From NCBI GenBank assembly GCA_018780365.1, contig JADMJR010000214.1, positions 1 through 64,000 on the forward strand: a stretch of DNA of 64,000 nucleotides, given 5' to 3'. Of the stretch, positions 31,724-41,864 are shown in pieces; position 1 is the first letter of the stretch, and every line of letters starts with the position of its first letter. Made by a program: the position numbers and the translations under genes. The notes below the pieces were generated by a model. The model ran no database searches. It was not told the origin of the DNA and was given only the letters and a program-made list of their open reading frames with translations. Origin of the DNA: Acidovorax sp. GTDB lineage: Bacteria; Pseudomonadota; Gammaproteobacteria; Burkholderiales; Burkholderiaceae_C.

Positions 31724-32646
31724 ACAGTCCGGGAAACCAGCCCGTCTCCACCTGGATCATTGAATTCATCCTGCTCGCGGCGCTCTGGGGCGCCTCGTTC
31801 CTCTTCATGCGCATGGGGGCTTCGGAGTTCGGGCCGTTGCCCATGGCGGGGCTGCGCGTGGCGCTGGCCGCCGTGTTCCTGTGGCCCATCATGCTGCACC
31901 AGGGCCACTGGCCCGCGCTGCGCCAGCACTGGCGCCCCATCCTGTTTGCGGGCGTGATCAACTCGGCCATTCCGTTTGCGCTGTTCGCCTGGGCCGTGCT
32001 GCACATCGCCACGGGGCTGGCCTCCATCCTCAATGCCACGGTGCCACTGTTTGGTGCGCTGATTGCCTGGCTCTGGCTGGGCGACCGCATCAACCGGCTG
32101 CGCTGGGCGGGCCTGGCGCTGGGTTTTGTGGGCGTGGCCCTGCTGGCCTGGCGCGCACCAGCGGGCACGGGCTTCAAGACCGACAGCGCCGGGTGGGCGA
32201 TTGGCGCCTGCCTGCTGGCCTCGTGTTTTTATGGCCTGTCGGCCAGCGTTGCACGGCGCCACCTCACGGGCATCCCGCCACTGGCCACGGCCACCGGCAG
32301 CCAGTTGGGTGCGGCACTGGGCCTGGCGCTGCCCACGCTGTGGTTCTGGCCCACACACATGCCGGGGCTGCATGCCTGGGGCGCCATCGCGGCCATTGCC
32401 GTGTTGTGCACGGGCATCGCCTACATCATCTACTTTCGCCTCATCGCCAGTGCCGGCCCCAGCCGGGCCCTGACCGTGACCTTCATCACCCCGGTTTTCG
32501 CGGTGTTGTATGGCGTGTTGTTCCTGGGCGAAACCGTCACGCCCTGGATGATTGGCTGCGCGTTGGTGATTGCGTGCGGCACGATGTTGTCAACCGGGCT
32601 TATCAGGACGGGCCCTGCGCCCGCCACACCTGCTGAACGCGCCTAA
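31720..32646 (+). CDS. DMT superfamily transporter (EamA)
   Basis: 308 residues, about ten membrane helices in two EamA halves. Signatures are ALWGASFLFMRMGASEFGPL at the N terminus, ASILNATVPLFGALIAW in helix 4 and ALTVTFITPVFAVLYGVLFLGE in the second half. The family exports metabolites such as amino acids; the substrate is unknown. The ATGA overlap with ogt makes them a transcriptional unit, though a functional link is not obvious. Confidence 0.88.
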   Translation: MNSPGNQPVSTWIIEFILLAALWGASFLFMRMGASEFGPLPMAGLRVALAAVFLWPIMLHQGHWPALRQHWRPILFAGVINSAIPFALFAWAVLHIATGLASILNATVPLFGALIAWLWLGDRINRLRWAGLALGFVGVALLAWRAPAGTGFKTDSAGWAIGACLLASCFYGLSASVARRHLTGIPPLATATGSQLGAALGLALPTLWFWPTHMPGLHAWGAIAAIAVLCTGIAYIIYFRLIASAGPSRALTVTFITPVFAVLYGVLFLGETVTPWMIGCALVIACGTMLSTGLIRTGPAPATPAERA

Positions 32647-32824
32647 ACTAGGTGCATGGTTTCTGTGCCGGGTTCTTGCTCACGCGCCACGAGTCACCCG
32701 TGGCGGGACACCGGGTTGGGGGCGTGCCTGCCCACCTGGCCCGGTGCGCTGGGCCCTGGGTACTGCACCGCCATTTCCCCCCTTTCCTCGTCTTTTTCTT
32801 CCACTTTGACACGGGCCTTTCACC

Positions 32825-35800
32825 ATGGCCCATAACGCGCTGCTGGCAGGCGGACTGCTGATCTTGCTCGTGCTGGTGCTGGCCCACCTGCAGCCGGCCG
32901 AAATCCTGCGCCCTTCGCGCCGCACGCAGGTGCTGACCGGGATCGCGGGCGGCGTGGTGTCGGCCCTGGTGCTGGTGGTGTTGCGCATGAATGCGCCCGA
33001 ACTGGGGGTGGTGGCCTACCCCACGGCCACCGCCTTCATGGGCCTGTACTTCGGGCCGCTGTCGGCGTTGATCACCGCCGCCTTGGCCTTGCTGGCCTTG
33101 GTCTGGAGCGACGACGCAGCGTGGTTGGCCGCCCTGGCCGTGCTGGTGGGGGCTGGCGCACTGGGCGCGCTGTGGCGCAAGGTCGACACCCGCCCCGGCG
33201 CCAATCCCTGGATGGGCATGGCGGGCATGGCCCTCACGCTGCCGCCGGTGGTCACGCTGTGCCTGATGGCCGGTGGCGCCATGCCAGTTTCGGACTCGGC
33301 CCTGGAATGGCTGCAGCAGCTGCCCTGGTACCACGGCGCCGGCATTCTGATCCTGGGCACGGGGCGGCAGTTGCTGGTGGGCAAGGCGCAATCGGTGGTA
33401 GCGCTGGAACACGCCCACCACCGGCTGGAAGAACGCGAGCAGCAACTGCGCCTGGCGCTGGACTCACTGGGCGGCGGGCGCTGGGAATGGGATGTGGCAA
33501 CCCGCCAATTCCGCTGCGACGGCGCCTTTTACGAGGCCTACGGGATCACCCACGCCGATGCAGGCAACCCGGACCTGTGGGCGCGCTGGTATGCCCGGCG
33601 CCACCCTCTGGACGCCGAGCGCAACGCCGCGCGGCTGGCGCGTGCCATGGACGGGCTGGAGGAAAGCTACGAGGCCGAGTTCCGGGTGGTGGACCTGGCG
33701 GGCCGCTGGCGCTGGCTGATGTCGCGTGGCACGGTAGCGCGGCGCGACGCCCAGGGCCGGCCGGTCAGCATGATCGGCATGGATGTGGACATCACCGCCC
33801 ACCGCGAGGTAGAGGATGCGCTGCGCTCCTCCGAAGCCAAATACACCACCTTCTACCAGACACTGCCCGACCCGGCCGGCATCTCGCGCATCTCGGACGG
33901 CCGCTATGTGGACGTGAACCCGGCCTTTTGCGAGGTGCTGGGCCGCCCACGCGAGGAAGTGATCGGGCGCACCTCCACCGAGCTGCAGATCTGGGCCAGC
34001 GAACAAGAGCGCGCACGCCTGCTCGACACCTTCCGGCGCGAAGGCAAGGTGGACCGCCTGCCCCTGGTGGCCCAGAGCAACGGCGTGCGCATTCCGGGCC
34101 TGATGTCGGCACGCTCCGTGCTTGTGGATGGCGAGAACTGCTTTGTTTTCGTTTTCCACGACATGACCGAAGCCCAACGCACCAGCGACGAACTTCGGGC
34201 GCTCTACAACCAGCTGCAGCAAGCCGGCCGCCTGGCGCGCCTGGGCGCCTGGGAGGACGAGCGTGGCAAGGGCCTGGTGTACTGGTCGGAGATGTGTTTT
34301 GACATCCACGGCCTGGACCCCAGCCAGCCGCCGCCCAGCGACTACATCGACCGCCATGTGGCCCCCGCCTACCGCGAGCCGCTGCGCGAAAAATTCCGCC
34401 AGAGCCTGCGCTCGCGCACCGCGTGGAGCATGGAGCTGGAGGTCATCCACGCCGATGGCCACCTGCTGTGGGTGCGCGCGCGCGGCGAGCCCGTGATCGA
34501 GAACGGCCGCGTTGCGCGCGTGCGCGGCGTGATGCAGGACATCGACGAAGCCAAACGCGCCGAGCAGCGCCTGCGCCAGTCGGAGGAGCGCTTTTCGCGC
34601 ATTTTCCAGCTCATGCCCTACCCCATGGGCCTGTCGCGCCGCAGCGACGGCCGCTATGTAGACATCAACCCCGCCTGGGTAGAGATGCTCGGCATCCCGC
34701 GCAACCAGGCCATTGGCCACACAGGCATCGAACTGGGCATCTTCACCGCTGAAGACCGCCAGCGGCTCATCGCGCAGGCAGAGCTGACCGGCCAGGTCAG
34801 CGACCACGAAATGACCCTGGCCGTGCGCGGCGGCCCGCCCCGCACGGTGCTGCAGTCCATGCGGGCCACCGAGTTTGATGGGGAACCCTGCTGGCTGTTC
34901 TCGGTGCACGACATCACCAACCGCAAGCGCGAAGAAGAACAGGTACGCGAACGGGAGGAACTGCTCTCGCTCACCATCTCGGCCGCTTCGCTGGGGCTGT
35001 GGGACTGGAACCTGCAGACCGGCGTTGTCACCGGCGACGGCCGCTGGCGCGCCATGCGGGGCCTGGAATCCCCAGGCAGCGCACCGGTGTCTGCACAGTG
35101 GGCCACCGCCATTGCGCCCGACGACATCGACCGCATTACCGCCGAACTGGCGCGCCACACCACCAACCCCGGCACACCGTTTGATGCCACCTGGCGCGTG
35201 ACCCCGACCGGCGACGCCGCGCGCTGGGTGCGCAACCTGGGCAAGATCGTGGGCTTTGACGAGGCGGGCCGCCCCGCCCGCATGCTGGGCGTGGCCATCG
35301 ACGTGACCCCCCAGCGCGAACAAGAGGTCATGCTGCAGCGGCTGGCGCTGTTTGACGCCCTCACCGGCCTGCCCAACCGCGTGCTGCTGGCCCGCAAGCT
35401 GCAAGAGAGCATGGGCAAGGCCCGCGACAACGGCACACAACTGGGCGTTGCGTACCTGGACCTGGACGGCTTCAAACCCGTGAACGACCGCCTGGGCCAT
35501 GGCGCGGGCGACCGCCTGCTGGTGATGGTGGCTGGCCGCCTTACCCGCGCACTGCGGCCCAGCGACTGTGTGGCCCGCCTGGGTGGCGACGAGTTTGTGA
35601 TCCTCATGCCCGGGCTGGAGTCCGTCAGCGACTGCGAACACCTGCTTGAACGCGTGATGGAAAGCGTCTCGGCCCCCTACACGCTGGACGCCGAACGCGT
35701 GGTGGTCACGGCCAGCATTGGCTACACCGTGTTCCCGCAGGACGATGCCGATGCCGACACCCTGCTGCGCCACGCCGACCAGGCCATGTACGCCGCCAAG

Positions 35801-36661
35801 CAGGCCGGGCGCAACCGTTTTCACCAGTTCGACGCGGCCCAGGAGCGCGCCGTGCAACTGCGGCGCGCCCAGGGCCGCCACCTGCGCGACGCGCTGGCAG
35901 ACGCCCAGTTCACCCTGTACCTGCAACCCAAGGTGGACATGCGCAGCGGCACCGTGGTGGGCGCCGAAGTGCTCTCGCGCTGGCAACACCCCGAGCGCGG
36001 CCTGGTACCGCCCGGCGAGTTCCTGCCGCTGCTGCAGGGCACCGAGCTGGAGATCGGCTTTGGCGAATGGGTGGCCGAGGCCGCACTCACGGTGCTGGAG
36101 CAGTTGCAGGACCGGGGCCTGCCCATGCCGCTGAGCATCAACATCGCCGCCCAGCACCTGCAGCAGCCCGGTTTTGCCCGCTGGATGGCCCAATGCCTGG
36201 CGCGCCACCCCAAGGTGCCCACCCACTTGGTCGAAATCGAGATCACCGAAAGCGCTGCGCTTTATGACCTGTCGGCCGTGGCGGTCACCCTCACCGAGCT
36301 GCGCGCCATGGGCGTGACCGTGTCGCTGGACGACTTTGGCACCGGCTATTCATCGCTGACCTACCTGCGCCGCCTGCCCATGGACACGCTCAAGATCGAC
36401 CAGAGTTTTGTGCACGGCATGATGGGCGACCCCGGCGACCTGGCCATCGTGCAGGGCGTGATCGGCCTGGCCCGCTCCTTCGGCTACCGCGTGATCGCCG
36501 AGGGCGTGGAAACCATCGAACAAGGCCAGATGCTGCTGCAACTGGGCTGCACCCAAGCCCAGGGTTACTGCATTGCCCGGCCCATGCCGTTGGACGATTT
36601 CATCGACTGGACACCGGGGTGGCAGCCGCCGGCGGGGTGGCAGCGGCAGCGGCCGGTGTGA
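32825..36661 (+). CDS. Membrane multi-PAS GGDEF-EAL protein
   Basis: 1278 residues: about five N-terminal membrane helices (residues 5-180), five PAS/PAC modules between about 200 and 840 (the RYVDVNPAF and RYVDINPAW blocks show two clear copies), GGDEF at about 848-1010 and EAL at about 1020-1265. The GGDEF motif is intact (RLGGDEF, residue 920) with the inhibitory site RPSD. The EAL motif reads EVL (residue 1048); the other phosphodiesterase residues are present (INIAAQHL, EIEITES, DDFGTGYSS, LKIDQSFV, IAEGVET). Both cyclase and phosphodiesterase activity are possible. ATG 32825 starts at the first helix. Confidence 0.9.
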   Translation: MAHNALLAGGLLILLVLVLAHLQPAEILRPSRRTQVLTGIAGGVVSALVLVVLRMNAPELGVVAYPTATAFMGLYFGPLSALITAALALLALVWSDDAAWLAALAVLVGAGALGALWRKVDTRPGANPWMGMAGMALTLPPVVTLCLMAGGAMPVSDSALEWLQQLPWYHGAGILILGTGRQLLVGKAQSVVALEHAHHRLEEREQQLRLALDSLGGGRWEWDVATRQFRCDGAFYEAYGITHADAGNPDLWARWYARRHPLDAERNAARLARAMDGLEESYEAEFRVVDLAGRWRWLMSRGTVARRDAQGRPVSMIGMDVDITAHREVEDALRSSEAKYTTFYQTLPDPAGISRISDGRYVDVNPAFCEVLGRPREEVIGRTSTELQIWASEQERARLLDTFRREGKVDRLPLVAQSNGVRIPGLMSARSVLVDGENCFVFVFHDMTEAQRTSDELRALYNQLQQAGRLARLGAWEDERGKGLVYWSEMCFDIHGLDPSQPPPSDYIDRHVAPAYREPLREKFRQSLRSRTAWSMELEVIHADGHLLWVRARGEPVIENGRVARVRGVMQDIDEAKRAEQRLRQSEERFSRIFQLMPYPMGLSRRSDGRYVDINPAWVEMLGIPRNQAIGHTGIELGIFTAEDRQRLIAQAELTGQVSDHEMTLAVRGGPPRTVLQSMRATEFDGEPCWLFSVHDITNRKREEEQVREREELLSLTISAASLGLWDWNLQTGVVTGDGRWRAMRGLESPGSAPVSAQWATAIAPDDIDRITAELARHTTNPGTPFDATWRVTPTGDAARWVRNLGKIVGFDEAGRPARMLGVAIDVTPQREQEVMLQRLALFDALTGLPNRVLLARKLQESMGKARDNGTQLGVAYLDLDGFKPVNDRLGHGAGDRLLVMVAGRLTRALRPSDCVARLGGDEFVILMPGLESVSDCEHLLERVMESVSAPYTLDAERVVVTASIGYTVFPQDDADADTLLRHADQAMYAAKQAGRNRFHQFDAAQERAVQLRRAQGRHLRDALADAQFTLYLQPKVDMRSGTVVGAEVLSRWQHPERGLVPPGEFLPLLQGTELEIGFGEWVAEAALTVLEQLQDRGLPMPLSINIAAQHLQQPGFARWMAQCLARHPKVPTHLVEIEITESAALYDLSAVAVTLTELRAMGVTVSLDDFGTGYSSLTYLRRLPMDTLKIDQSFVHGMMGDPGDLAIVQGVIGLARSFGYRVIAEGVETIEQGQMLLQLGCTQAQGYCIARPMPLDDFIDWTPGWQPPAGWQRQRPV

Positions 36662-36667
36662 AATGAA

Positions 36668-36726
36668 GGATAAAAATGGCTGCCAGTTATTCTTCTGAAT
36701 GCACTGATAGCTATTATTTTGATAGC
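36668..36726 (+). repeat. Dispersed repeat, copy 6
   Basis: GGATAAAAATGGCTGCCAGT, TATTCTTCTGAATGCACTG, ATAGCTATTATTTTGATAGC. It begins just past the stop codon of the multi-PAS gene. The inner arm is more diverged than in other copies. Confidence 0.65.
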
Positions 36727-36795
36727 TTTTTATGGCCAGCCATGTACCTCCATGAAGCAAGCCAATGGGCTGGCTTCCATTTTTAATGGGCCCAT

Positions 36796-37224
36796 ATGCT
36801 GAGACTCCTCGCCGACTTTGTTGATCATCCACTCACGCGGGTGGCGGCAGGGCTCATTGGGCTCGCTGCAATCGCTTTTCTGGGGCTTTTTGGCATCGTC
36901 GTGGCGTTAACTCCGAAGACCAGCTGGATGCTGGCAGCAGGAGCAGGAGGTCTGGTCGGCTTGGTAGGCTGGTGGCTGCGGGTGTTTGTCAGTCTGCCCA
37001 CACTGGCCGCACACCCGCTTTTGCGCTGGACGGTTTGCGGCTCGCTTGCGGTGGGCATTGCAGCGATTACCTACACAGTACTTACCTGGCCTGACGCAAA
37101 TGCCTGGCGGCAGTTTTTGTTCCCCATTGGCTTCACTGGCATGTTGCTCTTTGTCGGCACGTTGGCCTCGTGGCAAAGGCCTGGCAATTCACTCAAGCCG
37201 GACCCGTTTCGCGGGCCAGCTTGA
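36796..37224 (+). CDS. Small four-helix membrane protein of unknown function
   Basis: 142 residues with four hydrophobic segments (about 15-38, 43-62, 75-95 and 107-125) and a short charged tail ending KPDPFRGPA. No motif allows assignment. It has normal host codon use and lies between the multi-PAS gene and the convergent prpE. Confidence 0.65.
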   Translation: MLRLLADFVDHPLTRVAAGLIGLAAIAFLGLFGIVVALTPKTSWMLAAGAGGLVGLVGWWLRVFVSLPTLAAHPLLRWTVCGSLAVGIAAITYTVLTWPDANAWRQFLFPIGFTGMLLFVGTLASWQRPGNSLKPDPFRGPA

Positions 37225-37310
37225 ATCCGCTGTTTGCCACTCCATTGCCGTGCATCGCCGTACGTCGGGCTTCGCCCGGTTGCCAGCAGGTCGGCTTCTC
37301 TATCTGACTG

Positions 37311-39203
37311 TCACCCCACCAGCTCTTTCACCTGCTGCAACGCCGCCGGGTCTTCCATCGTCGTCAGATCTCCCGGATCGCGCCGCTCGGCCACGGCCTG
37401 GAGTGCGCGGCGCAGCAGCTTGCCGCTGCGGGTCTTGGGCAACACCGTCACAAAGTACACGCGCGACGGCCGGGCTACGGCGCCGAGCTGGCCGTCCACC
37501 TGTTTCATCACCTCGCCTTCGAGCTTCAGGCGCGCAGCGTCGTCCGTCAGGCCCGAGGTATCGCGCGCCACGGCAAACGCCATGGCCACCTGGCCCTTCA
37601 GGCTGTCGGCCACGCCCACCACGGCCACTTCGGCGATGTTGGGGTGGGAGGCAATGCTTTCCTCGATCTCGCGTGTGCCCAGGCGGTGGCCGGCCACATT
37701 GATCACGTCGTCGGTGCGGCCCAGGATGAAGTGGTAGCCGTCGGCGTCGCGGATGCCCCAGTCAAAGGTGCTGTAGATCAGGCGGCCGGGGATGCTCTTC
37801 CAGTAGGTGTTCACAAAGCGAGCGTCGTCGCGCCACACGGTCTGCATGCAGCCGGGCGGCAGCGGGCCTTCGATGGCGACCACGCCCTTCTGGTTGGGCC
37901 CGGTCAGTTCCTCGCCCGTGGCCTCGTCGAGCAGCTTGACGTGGTAACCATAGACCGCTTTGCCCGGGCTGCCCCAGCGCGCCGCGTTGTCTTCGATGCC
38001 ATTGGCCACCGCCAGGATGGGCCAGCCGGTTTCGGTCTGCCAGTAGTTGTCGATGATGGGGATGTTCAGCGCCGCGCCAATCCAGCGTGCCGTGGGCTCG
38101 TCCACCGGCTCGCCCGCCAGCCACAGGGCCTTGAGGCTCTTCACGTTGTATTGGGTGAGGCAGGCCGGGTCTTGCTTCTTCAGCACCCGCACCGCCGTGG
38201 GGGCCGAAAACATGTGCGTGACCTGGTATTTCTCCACAATGCTCCACCACACCCCCGCGTCGGGCCGGATCGGCAGGCCTTCGTACAGGATGGTGGTCAT
38301 GCCCGCTATCAGCGGGCCGTAGACGATGTAGCTGTGCCCCACCACCCAGCCGATGTCGCTGGTGGCGAAGTACACCTCCCCCGCCTTGGCATCGAAGATG
38401 TGCTTCATGCTGGCGGCCAGCGCCACGGTGTAGCCACCCGTGTCGCGCTGCACGCCCTTGGGCTTGCCGGTGGTGCCGCTGGTGTACAGCGTGTAGCTGG
38501 GGTGGGTGGATTCGACCCACTCGCAGGACACCACCGTGTTCAGGTGCTGTTCGCGCAGCGGGGCCCAGTCGTGGTCGAGGCCCGGTTGCAGGTGCATGGG
38601 CGCCAGGCCCCGGTTCACCATCAATACAGCGGCGGGTTTATGTTTGGACAATGCAATCGCCTCGTCCAGCAGCGGCTTGTAGGGCACCACCTTGCCGCCG
38701 CGCGACCCGGCATCGGCGCTGACCACGGCCACGGGCTCGGAGTCTTCAATGCGCGAGGCCAGCGAGCCCGAGGCAAACCCGCCAAACACCACCGAATGCA
38801 GCGCCCCAATGCGCACGCAGGCCAGCATGGCAAACGCAGCCTCGGCAATCATGGGCATGTAGATGAGCACACGGTCGCCCTTCTTCACGCCCAGCGACAA
38901 CAACACGGCCGCCATGCGCTGCACCTCGGCGTGCAGCTCCGCAAAGCTGTAGCTGCGCTCGGTGTCGGTTTCGGTGGAGATCGCCACCAGCGCCGCCTGG
39001 CTGGCGCGCGTGGCCAGGTGCCGGTCTACGGCGTTGTGGCACAGGTTGGTGGTGCCGCCCACAAACCATTGGGCAAACGGCGGGTTGCTGTAGTCGCACA
39101 CCTGCTGGGGCGGGGTTTGCCAGTCAATCAGCTGGGCTTGCTCGCTCCAGAAGGTGTCAGGTTGGTCGATGGACTGGCGGTAGAAGTCGGCGTATGTGGT
39201 CAT
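37311..39203 (-). CDS. prpE: Propionate-CoA ligase PrpE
   Basis: ANL-superfamily enzyme that activates propionate (and other short acids) to the CoA thioester via an acyl adenylate, feeding the methylcitrate cycle. 630 residues, the usual length. The P-loop-like YTSGTTGKPKGVQRD lies at about residue 235, DNYWQTETGWP at about 390, the hinge FDWGIRDADGYHFILGRTDD at about 480 and the catalytic C-terminal Lys in LPKTRSGKLLRR. The N-terminal YADFYRQSIDQPDTFW is typical of PrpE. The other prp genes are not in the window. Divergent from chrB. Confidence 0.93.
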   Translation of the reverse strand: MTTYADFYRQSIDQPDTFWSEQAQLIDWQTPPQQVCDYSNPPFAQWFVGGTTNLCHNAVDRHLATRASQAALVAISTETDTERSYSFAELHAEVQRMAAVLLSLGVKKGDRVLIYMPMIAEAAFAMLACVRIGALHSVVFGGFASGSLASRIEDSEPVAVVSADAGSRGGKVVPYKPLLDEAIALSKHKPAAVLMVNRGLAPMHLQPGLDHDWAPLREQHLNTVVSCEWVESTHPSYTLYTSGTTGKPKGVQRDTGGYTVALAASMKHIFDAKAGEVYFATSDIGWVVGHSYIVYGPLIAGMTTILYEGLPIRPDAGVWWSIVEKYQVTHMFSAPTAVRVLKKQDPACLTQYNVKSLKALWLAGEPVDEPTARWIGAALNIPIIDNYWQTETGWPILAVANGIEDNAARWGSPGKAVYGYHVKLLDEATGEELTGPNQKGVVAIEGPLPPGCMQTVWRDDARFVNTYWKSIPGRLIYSTFDWGIRDADGYHFILGRTDDVINVAGHRLGTREIEESIASHPNIAEVAVVGVADSLKGQVAMAFAVARDTSGLTDDAARLKLEGEVMKQVDGQLGAVARPSRVYFVTVLPKTRSGKLLRRALQAVAERRDPGDLTTMEDPAALQQVKELVG

Positions 39204-39451
39204 GGTGGGTGTCTCCTCGGCATCTCTCTCGCCCTGCCACGGCAGCAGGTTTTGAATTCATAATTATTCATAACGGGCTTGCGGCAAACTGACGCAGGCC
39301 TTCGCAGCAGCCCTGAATCCACCGCGATACTGGCCTGGTGCCCGCTGCCACACAGCGCCTGCAATCACCGCACGCACGTCCCTCCGCTCTCTTGTATGCC
39401 CTGAAGCACCCAGCGTGCAAGGATTCTTTGGTGACAACAATATTAAAAATA

Positions 39452-39465
39452 GAAATAATTATTTC
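39452..39465. promoter_or_regulatory. Perfect palindrome upstream of chrB
   Basis: GAAATAATTATTTC is a perfect 14-bp dyad, 26 bp before the chrB start, in a short AT-rich tract within the 288-bp prpE-chrB gap. It is a candidate site for the ChrB regulator. A shorter ATAATTAT (39260-39267) lies near the prpE start. Confidence 0.5.
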
Positions 39466-39491
39466 AACAAACAACACATATACTTCAGACC

Positions 39492-40460
39492 ATGTGGTCC
39501 ACCCTCATCATGACGCTGCCCACGCAGCCCAACGCCGTGCGGCTGCGCATCTGGCGCAATCTCAAGGCACTGGGCTGTGCCGCCCTGCGCGACGGCGCCT
39601 ACCTGTTGCCCGAAGAACACGCGGGCCTACTCGCCCCCATTGCCACCGAGGTGCGAGAACACGGCGGCACGGCCATGCTGCTGACCCTCACTGCGCCGGA
39701 CAGCGCACAGCGCCAGGAGATCGAAGCGCTGTTCGACCGCACCGAAGCCTTCATGCTGTGGCGCGATACGGCGACGGCCTTGCAGGCGGAGCTGGCACAG
39801 CTCACCGAAACCGAAGCCCGCCGCCGCCTGCGCGGCATTGCCGATGCGCTGCAGGCGCTGCACCGCATCGACTACTACCCAGGCGCCGCCGCCGCGCAGG
39901 CCGATGCCGACCTGGCCAGCCTGCGGCAGGCACTGGACGCTTGCTTCTCACGCGGGGAGCCCGTCGCCCTGCCCGCCCATGGCATCGCCCGCCTGGACGC
40001 CGCCCAGTTCCAGAACCAGCGTTGGGCGACCCGCGCCCGGCCCTGGGTGGACCGCCTGGCCTGCGCCTGGCTGATCCACCGCTTCATCGACCCGGGCGCG
40101 CGGTTCGTATGGCTGGCCGATCCGGCCTCAGCGCTCGCCGATGTGCTGGGCTTTGACTTTGACGGCGCCCGATTCACCCATGTGGGCGCCCTGGTGACCT
40201 TTGAGGTGCTCATTGCCAGCTTTGGGCTCGAAGCCGACCCCCGGCTACAACGCCTGGCCCGCGCCGTGCACTACCTGGACACGGGCGGCATGCCCGTGCC
40301 CGAAGCCGCCGGGCTGGAAGCCGTGCTGGCCGGCCTGCGCGAAGTGCATGCCGATGATGACGCCCTGGCCCAGGCCGCCGCGCAGGTGTTCGACGCCTTG
40401 TACGCCGTGCCGTCCACCCTCCCTTCCTCGCAGGCCCCGCTGTCCAGCGCCGCACCATGA
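39492..40460 (+). CDS. chrB: Chromate-sensing regulator ChrB
   Basis: 322 residues. The N-terminal ChrB domain is recognisable by LIMTLPTQPNAVRLRIWRN, LKALGCAALRDGAYLLPE; the C-terminal domain by RARPWVDRLACAWLIHRFID and GARFTHVGALVTFEVL. ChrB proteins regulate the chrA efflux gene in response to chromate. The last 15 residues are Ser/Ala/Pro-rich. ATG 39492 matches the family N terminus (WSTLIMTLPT). It overlaps chrA by ATGA. Confidence 0.92.
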   Translation: MWSTLIMTLPTQPNAVRLRIWRNLKALGCAALRDGAYLLPEEHAGLLAPIATEVREHGGTAMLLTLTAPDSAQRQEIEALFDRTEAFMLWRDTATALQAELAQLTETEARRRLRGIADALQALHRIDYYPGAAAAQADADLASLRQALDACFSRGEPVALPAHGIARLDAAQFQNQRWATRARPWVDRLACAWLIHRFIDPGARFVWLADPASALADVLGFDFDGARFTHVGALVTFEVLIASFGLEADPRLQRLARAVHYLDTGGMPVPEAAGLEAVLAGLREVHADDDALAQAAAQVFDALYAVPSTLPSSQAPLSSAAP

Positions 40461-41830
40461 CCACCCCCACCCCTGCTCCCGCCACCCCCGCCCTGGACCG
40501 CCCCGCCCCCGTGGGTTTTGGCGAGGCTTTCCTGTTCTGGCTCAAGCTGGGCTTCATCAGCTTTGGCGGGCCAGCGGGCCAGATCGCGATCATGCATGCC
40601 GAGCTGGTGGAGCGCCGCCGCTGGATCAGCGAAAAGCGATTTCTGCACGCCCTCAACTACTGCATGCTGCTGCCCGGCCCCGAGGCGCAGCAGCTGGCCA
40701 CCTACATCGGCTGGCTCATGCACCGTACCTGGGGGGGCATCGTGGCCGGGGCGCTGTTTGTGCTGCCCTCGCTGTTCATCCTGATCGCACTGTCGTGGGT
40801 GTACCTGCGGTTTGGCGACGTGCCGGTGGTGGCGGGCATCTTCTACGGCATCAAGCCCGCCGTGACCGCGCTGGTGCTGCACGCAGCGCACCGCATTGGC
40901 ACGCGCGCGCTCAAGAACGGCTGGATGTGGGGCATTGCCGCTGCGTCTTTTGTGGCCATCTTTGCGTTCGACACGCCCTTCCCTGCCATCGTGCTTGTGG
41001 CAGGCCTCATTGGCTACTTTGGCGCACAGCACTGGCCGGCCGTGTTTGCCCTGGGGGGCGGCCATGCCAACGGCCACCAGGGCTACGGCCCGGCGTTGAT
41101 CGACGACGACACCCCCACGCCCGCCCACGCGCGCTTCTCGCGCAGCCACTTGGCCAAGGTGCTCGCGGCAGGGCTGGCGCTGTGGCTCGCAGCCATGGCC
41201 GCGCTGGTGGCCACGCAGGGCTGGCAAGGCACGCTCACGCAGATGGGCTGGTTCTTCACCAAGGCCGCGCTGCTCACCTTTGGCGGTGCCTATGCCGTGC
41301 TGCCCTATGTGTACCAGGGCGCGGTGGAGCAATACCAGTGGCTCAGCGGCCCGCAGATGATTGACGGCCTGGCGCTGGGCGAGACCACCCCCGGCCCGCT
41401 GATCATGGTGGTGGCGTTTGTGGGTTTTGTGGGCGGCTGGTTGCAGCAGGTGTGGGGGCCGGATGCGCTGTTTGCGGGCGCCGCTGCCGCAGCCGCCGTG
41501 GTGACCTTTGTGACCTTCCTGCCCTCGTTCATCTTCATCCTCGCGGGTGGCCCGGTGGTGGAGGCCACCCACGGCAAGCTCGGTTTCACCGCGCCACTGT
41601 CGGCCATCACCGCCGCCGTGGTGGGCGTAGTCCTGAACCTGGCGCTGTTTTTTGCCTACCACCTGCTGTGGCCCAAGGGTTTTGGCGGGGCGTTTGATGC
41701 GATCTCCGCCGTGATTGCACTGGGGGCGGGCGTGGCGTTGTTCCGCTTCAAGACCGGTGTGCTGCCTTTGCTGGGCGCGTGCGCAGCCATCGGGCTGGCG
41801 GTGACTTTTCTCAAACCGTGGCTTGCCTGA
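40457..41830 (+). CDS. chrA: Chromate transporter ChrA (long, two-domain form)
   Basis: 457-residue inner membrane protein of the CHR superfamily that exports chromate. Two CHR domains: the first with LGFISFGGPAGQIAIMHAEL and NYCMLLPGPEAQQLATYIGW, the second with LTFGGAYAVLPYVYQGAVEQ and GLALGETTPGPLIMVVAFVG. About 10-12 membrane helices. ATG 40457 overlaps the chrB stop. The gene 34 bp downstream encodes a superoxide dismutase-rhodanese fusion, consistent with a chrBAC-type operon. Confidence 0.94.
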   Translation: MTTPTPAPATPALDRPAPVGFGEAFLFWLKLGFISFGGPAGQIAIMHAELVERRRWISEKRFLHALNYCMLLPGPEAQQLATYIGWLMHRTWGGIVAGALFVLPSLFILIALSWVYLRFGDVPVVAGIFYGIKPAVTALVLHAAHRIGTRALKNGWMWGIAAASFVAIFAFDTPFPAIVLVAGLIGYFGAQHWPAVFALGGGHANGHQGYGPALIDDDTPTPAHARFSRSHLAKVLAAGLALWLAAMAALVATQGWQGTLTQMGWFFTKAALLTFGGAYAVLPYVYQGAVEQYQWLSGPQMIDGLALGETTPGPLIMVVAFVGFVGGWLQQVWGPDALFAGAAAAAAVVTFVTFLPSFIFILAGGPVVEATHGKLGFTAPLSAITAAVVGVVLNLALFFAYHLLWPKGFGGAFDAISAVIALGAGVALFRFKTGVLPLLGACAAIGLAVTFLKPWLA

Positions 41831-41864
41831 GCCGCCATTCACCCACCTTCGCAGGAGTCTCACC

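Noticed and set aside
33464-36226. Open frame of 920 codons opposite the multi-PAS protein
   Set aside because: It mirrors the PAS-GGDEF-EAL coding sequence and carries no recognisable domain.
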